Assembly (NCBI GenBank): GCA_902604605.1
Contig: CACKZI010000003.1
Span: 1-44,397, forward strand
Origin: an uncultured Pelagibacteraceae bacterium
GTDB taxonomy: Bacteria; Pseudomonadota; Alphaproteobacteria; Pelagibacterales; Pelagibacteraceae
DNA: 44,397 bases
Direction: 5' to 3'
How positions within the stretch are numbered: the first letter of the stretch is position 1; every line of letters starts with the position of its first letter. A program made the translations under genes and the position numbers. Below, piece by piece: positions 40,703 to 44,397 of the stretch. The notes beneath the pieces were generated by a model, which searched no databases, was not told where the DNA came from, and saw only the letters and a list, made by a program, of their open reading frames with translations.

Positions 40703-41272
40703 ATGGATAATTTAATTGAAAAAAATATTTCATTAGAAAAATGCCCTGCATTGGTATTAAATGCGGATTATAGACCTTTAAGTTATTATCCTCTTTCATT
40801 ATGGTCGTGGCAAGATACTGTTAAATCAGTTTTTTTAGATAGAGTAACTATAGTTAGTAGTTATGACAGAATAATAAGAAGTCCATCATTTGATATGCAA
40901 TTACCAAGTGTTATAGCTTTAAAAAATTATATTGTTCCTCAATCAAAACCAAGTTTTACAAGATTTAATGTTTTTTTAAGAGATAAATTTTCATGCCAAT
41001 ACTGTGGTGGTAGCGAAGAGCTTACATTTGATCATTTATTGCCCAGGTCTAAAGGGGGAGAAACAAACTGGGATAATGTTGTTACTGCTTGCTCAGCTTG
41101 TAATGTTCAAAAAGGAGGTAAATTGTTGAAATCTTCTGGAATGAAACTTGCACAGCACCCTTATCAGCCATCAACTGAGGATCTACATAGAAATGGTAAA
41201 AATTTTCCTCCCAATTATTTACATAAAAGTTGGATGGATTATTTATATTGGGATGTTGAACTAGAAGCTTAG
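40703..41272 (+). CDS. HNH endonuclease family protein
   Basis: FSCQYCGGSEELTFDHLLPRSKGGETNWDNVVTACSACNVQKGGK. Confidence 0.92.
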   Translation: MDNLIEKNISLEKCPALVLNADYRPLSYYPLSLWSWQDTVKSVFLDRVTIVSSYDRIIRSPSFDMQLPSVIALKNYIVPQSKPSFTRFNVFLRDKFSCQYCGGSEELTFDHLLPRSKGGETNWDNVVTACSACNVQKGGKLLKSSGMKLAQHPYQPSTEDLHRNGKNFPPNYLHKSWMDYLYWDVELEA

Positions 41273-41274
41273 AT

Positions 41275-41805
41275 TTAAATTTTTTCAGATATATTTATTG
41301 CAAGTTTTGAACCAGTCTTAATTATTTTATCCATTATAGAATAAAGGCCTTCTTTTGATGCTCCTTTTTCATAAGCTATATCTTTATGATGTAATTCATC
41401 ATCTCTAAATTTTATAATTTTTTTTTTTAAATCCTTTTCCTCTGGCCCAAGTTGATCTATTTGATTTTGATAATGTTCATCAATTACCTCCTCAACAGAA
41501 GCAGTGCATAGCATTGCTGCTTTTTTTCCGAGAAGAGTTGAACCAAAACCCAATCCAACACCTAACAAATCCCATAAAGGTAATAATTTGGTTGGCCTGA
41601 TCTTTCTTTTTCTAATTTCTTTTTCAAAAAATTCGCAGTGTTCTTTTTCATGGATTTTCATTTCCTCAATTGTTTTTTTTAAATTTTCATCTTTCACTAG
41701 TGTGTTAAGTGCTAATAATTGTCCTTCATAGATTTTAACAGCACCCCTTTCACCAGCGTGATCTACCCTTATAAATTCATCAACCCTATTTTTTAAGTTT
41801 TTCAT
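41275..41805 (-). CDS. coq7: Demethoxyubiquinone hydroxylase, COQ7 family
   Basis: RVDHAGERGAVKIYEGQ; EKEHCEFFEKEI; DELHHKDIA diiron ligands. Confidence 0.94.
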   Translation of the reverse strand: MKNLKNRVDEFIRVDHAGERGAVKIYEGQLLALNTLVKDENLKKTIEEMKIHEKEHCEFFEKEIRKRKIRPTKLLPLWDLLGVGLGFGSTLLGKKAAMLCTASVEEVIDEHYQNQIDQLGPEEKDLKKKIIKFRDDELHHKDIAYEKGASKEGLYSIMDKIIKTGSKLAINISEKI

Positions 41806-42274
41806 AATTTTTAAAGATTTTTGTTAACAAAAAAACAAAAATTAAACTTATAATCATATTAAATGTTGTAAGTGATAATCCAAAAATTTTAAATGTCACA
41901 TCCTTACAGCCTACAGTCAATATCTGTAATTGTTTCAATAATTCCTCTTTAGAAATAATATCAGAAGCATTTTTAAGTCCACAAGACGCCGATTCTTCAA
42001 AAAAACCTTGTTCAATTCCAAAGTGATAAAATGATATTATAAAAGAAAAGCAAAATGTGAAAGTTAATAATAAGATTATAAACTGCTCATTTTTTCTTAG
42101 AAAAAAATTTAAAACTATCAAAAAAATACTTAATCCATAAGGAATTCTTTGCATCAAACATAGATTGCAGGGCTTTTGTCCAAGAGCATATTCTATAAAA
42201 AAAGCTGATATTATAGAAACTAAACTGATGAGAAAAATTGCCTTTAAATAAATATCTATTTTTAAATTATGCAT
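41786..42274 (-). CDS. dsbB: Disulfide bond formation protein DsbB
   Basis: ALGQKPCNLCLMQRIPYGLSI; multi-TM. Confidence 0.9.
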   Translation of the reverse strand: MHNLKIDIYLKAIFLISLVSIISAFFIEYALGQKPCNLCLMQRIPYGLSIFLIVLNFFLRKNEQFIILLLTFTFCFSFIISFYHFGIEQGFFEESASCGLKNASDIISKEELLKQLQILTVGCKDVTFKIFGLSLTTFNMIISLIFVFLLTKIFKNYEKLKK

Positions 42275-42872
42275 GAAATTTAGATATCAAATAAATTATA
42301 ATTCCTATTAAAACAATTAATATTCCAATTATCGTGAACCATTTAGATCCATGTTTATCCATGAATTCTGTAAATAGATCTCCAAACTTATATGATAAAT
42401 ATGAAACTATGAAAAAACGCAATCCTCTAGAAATTAAGCTGATCAAAATAAAGATTAGAATATTAAATCCAATTAAACCACTTGAAATAGTGAAGACTTT
42501 ATAAGGTAGAGGAGTAAAGCCTGCCAGAAAAAGAACTCCAAGCCAGGCATAAAAGCCTTCGTTACTTATTAAACTATTCTTTAGGTTAGCTAACTTACTT
42601 TCATAACCATAAAAACTCATTATTTGCATTCCTATATCAAAAAAGAATGCTCCAATAAAATAACCCAATATACCACCCAAAACAGAAAATATTGTAGTAA
42701 TAAGAAATATTTTTATAAAATCAGTTTTTTTTGAGATTACCATGGGAATTACCATCACATCTGGTGGAATAGGAAAAAAAGAACTTTCAACAAAGGAAAC
42801 TAATGCTAAATAATATTTAGAACTTTTATGCGCTGCTAAATTTAAACATTTTTTATATAGAGTATTAAACAT
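42267..42872 (-). CDS. VTT/DedA-family (YqaA-like) membrane protein
   Basis: FVESSFFPIPPDVMVIPMVIS; GFTPLPYKVFTISSGL. Confidence 0.9.
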   Translation of the reverse strand: MFNTLYKKCLNLAAHKSSKYYLALVSFVESSFFPIPPDVMVIPMVISKKTDFIKIFLITTIFSVLGGILGYFIGAFFFDIGMQIMSFYGYESKLANLKNSLISNEGFYAWLGVLFLAGFTPLPYKVFTISSGLIGFNILIFILISLISRGLRFFIVSYLSYKFGDLFTEFMDKHGSKWFTIIGILIVLIGIIIYLISKFHA

Positions 42873-42931
42873 TTTTTGGTTTTAATATAAATTTAGTTCT
42901 TATACTATTTAATAAATTATTAAACAATTAA

Positions 42932-43016
42932 GGGCGAATGGCGGAACTGGTAGACGCGCACGACTCAAAATCGTGTTTCGCAAGAAGTGAGAGTTCGATT
43001 CTCTCTTCGCCCACCA
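42932..43016 (+). tRNA. tRNA-Leu (anticodon CAA)
   Basis: Acceptor GGGCGAA/TTCGCCC, anticodon stem CACGA/TCGTG with loop CTCAAAA, variable arm, GTTCGATTC T-arm, encoded CCA. Confidence 0.95.
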
Positions 43017-43022
43017 AATTTT

Positions 43023-44397
43023 ATGGAATTAAATAAAATAAATAGCTTAGTAGAGCTTTTTTTTGAAAAGTATAAAGAAAAAAAAGAATTAACAAATCAA
43101 CCATTTTTAAAGTGGTTAAAAAATGACAAAAATGATTTTTTAACATGGGAACAAGTTAGAAATAATATTTGTTTATTTTCTGAGTATTTAAGTAAAAGTT
43201 TGTCTAAAGGAGATAGATGTATTTTATTATCTGAAAATCGACCAGAGTGGCTCATAGCAGACATAGCAATTATGAATGCAGGTGGGGTAACAGTTCCACT
43301 ATTCACCACTTATTCAGAGAAAGATTATGAATACATAATTAATGATTGTAAACCAAAGATATGTATCATTTCTAATGATATTCAATTTAAAAAGATAGAA
43401 AAATTTATTTCTAGTGAAACAAAATTAATTTCATTTGAAAATTTTAATCAAAAAATTGAAAGTATCGAAACTATTTTTGAAAAAAATCCTGAAAAAGAAA
43501 CAATCAACATCTTTAAGAATTATAATGACAAAATATTAAGAAAAGATCTTGCTTGCATTATTTATACATCAGGGACTACAGGTAACCCCAAAGGAGTGAT
43601 GCTTAGTCATGGAGGTATCTTATCAAATTGTGAGGGAGCACAAGAAATTTTGGACACATTAGTTAAAAATGAAAAACCAGTTTTTTTAACTTGGCTTCCG
43701 TTATCCCATTCATATGAACATACTGTTCAATACGTACAAATATCGCTAGGGGCAAAAATTTACTATGCAGAAAGTTTAGAAAAATTGTTACTTAATATAG
43801 CTGTCGCGCAACCAACTATCATGACAGCTGTCCCAAGATTTTATCAAAATTTATTTAGCAAAATTTCTCTTAATTTCTCAAAACAAAAAGGTTTTAAAAA
43901 GAAACTGATTGAAAATACTATTTATCTTGGAACCAAAAACTTGAATGGAAAGAGACTAAACTTTACAGAAAAAATAGTGAATTTTTTATGTGAAAGATTA
44001 GTAAGAAAAAAAATTAAAAATCAGTTTGGAGGTAAACTAAAAGCATTTGTCTCAGGTGGAGGTGCTTTAGATCAAAAAATAGGTGAATTTTTGAACTCCA
44101 TAGGACTACCAACTTTACAAGGTTATGGACTGACTGAAACCTCCCCTGTTGTGAGTTGTAATATTCCAGGGAAGATTAAAATCGAAACTGTTGGTCCACC
44201 TTTTAAAACCAATCAAGTAAAAATTGCTGAGGATGGTGAAATTTTGGTTAAAGGTGAAAATGTTATGCTTGGATATTGGAATATGAAAAAAGAAACAGAT
44301 GATATTATCAAAGATGGTTGGTTACACACTGGGGACATAGGGGAATTTACTATTGATGGAAATCTAAAAATAACTGATAGAAAAAAAGAAATTATAG
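43023..44397 (+). CDS. Long-chain acyl-CoA synthetase (AMP-binding), 3' end outside window
   Basis: Manually translated from ATG 43023 (MELNKINSLVELFFEKYKEKK...); IIYTSGTTGNPKGVMLSH; YGLTETSPVVSCN; DGWLHTGDIG. Open to the window end, so absent from ORF track. Confidence 0.93.
   Translation, partial: MELNKINSLVELFFEKYKEKKELTNQPFLKWLKNDKNDFLTWEQVRNNICLFSEYLSKSLSKGDRCILLSENRPEWLIADIAIMNAGGVTVPLFTTYSEKDYEYIINDCKPKICIISNDIQFKKIEKFISSETKLISFENFNQKIESIETIFEKNPEKETINIFKNYNDKILRKDLACIIYTSGTTGNPKGVMLSHGGILSNCEGAQEILDTLVKNEKPVFLTWLPLSHSYEHTVQYVQISLGAKIYYAESLEKLLLNIAVAQPTIMTAVPRFYQNLFSKISLNFSKQKGFKKKLIENTIYLGTKNLNGKRLNFTEKIVNFLCERLVRKKIKNQFGGKLKAFVSGGGALDQKIGEFLNSIGLPTLQGYGLTETSPVVSCNIPGKIKIETVGPPFKTNQVKIAEDGEILVKGENVMLGYWNMKKETDDIIKDGWLHTGDIGEFTIDGNLKITDRKKEII

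Noticed and set aside
43097-43309. 70-aa minus ORF near window end
   Set aside because: Antisense to the acyl-CoA synthetase, which is missing from the track only because it runs off the window.
1-44397. Mobile elements, prophage, CRISPR, toxin-antitoxin or defence genes
   Set aside because: No transposase, integrase, Cas, phage or regularly spaced repeats recognised; gene content is housekeeping throughout.

Overview
AT-rich, very densely packed chromosomal window. Gene order and protein sequences look like a streamlined alphaproteobacterium of the SAR11/Pelagibacter type (inference; no database search was run). It is almost entirely housekeeping: maeB, murJ, trpS, nfu, bax-like, tsaB-fur-miaB-phoH-ybeY-lnt-metK, nusA-infB-rbfA-rpsO-pnp, fabI-fabB-fabA//irr, rubrerythrin/GlpC-like/DUF3501, moeB-dut-coaBC-ubiB-ubiE//mutM, rpsT-dnaA-dnaN, plsC, lysA-lptM-argH//tlpA, HIG1, esterase, HNH, coq7-dsbB-VTT, tRNA-Leu(CAA) and a truncated acyl-CoA synthetase. 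No mobile elements, CRISPR arrays or phage genes were seen. The main points of interest are: (1) three near-identical Irr-box-like elements, one in front of irr and two in opposite orientation around the rubrerythrin promoter, with rubrerythrin lacking a rubredoxin domain and followed by an Fe-S protein and a DUF3501 gene; (2) an intrinsic-terminator-like hairpin directly abutting the nusA ribosome-binding site in an operon lacking rimP, ylxR and truB at their usual positions; (3) two small proteins absent from the ORF track (a 42-aa LptM-like lipoprotein and a 39-aa single-TM peptide convergent with pnp); (4) convergent gene pairs sharing a TTAA/TTAG stop tetranucleotide; (5) an A/T-only inverted repeat in the unusually long gap before dnaA.
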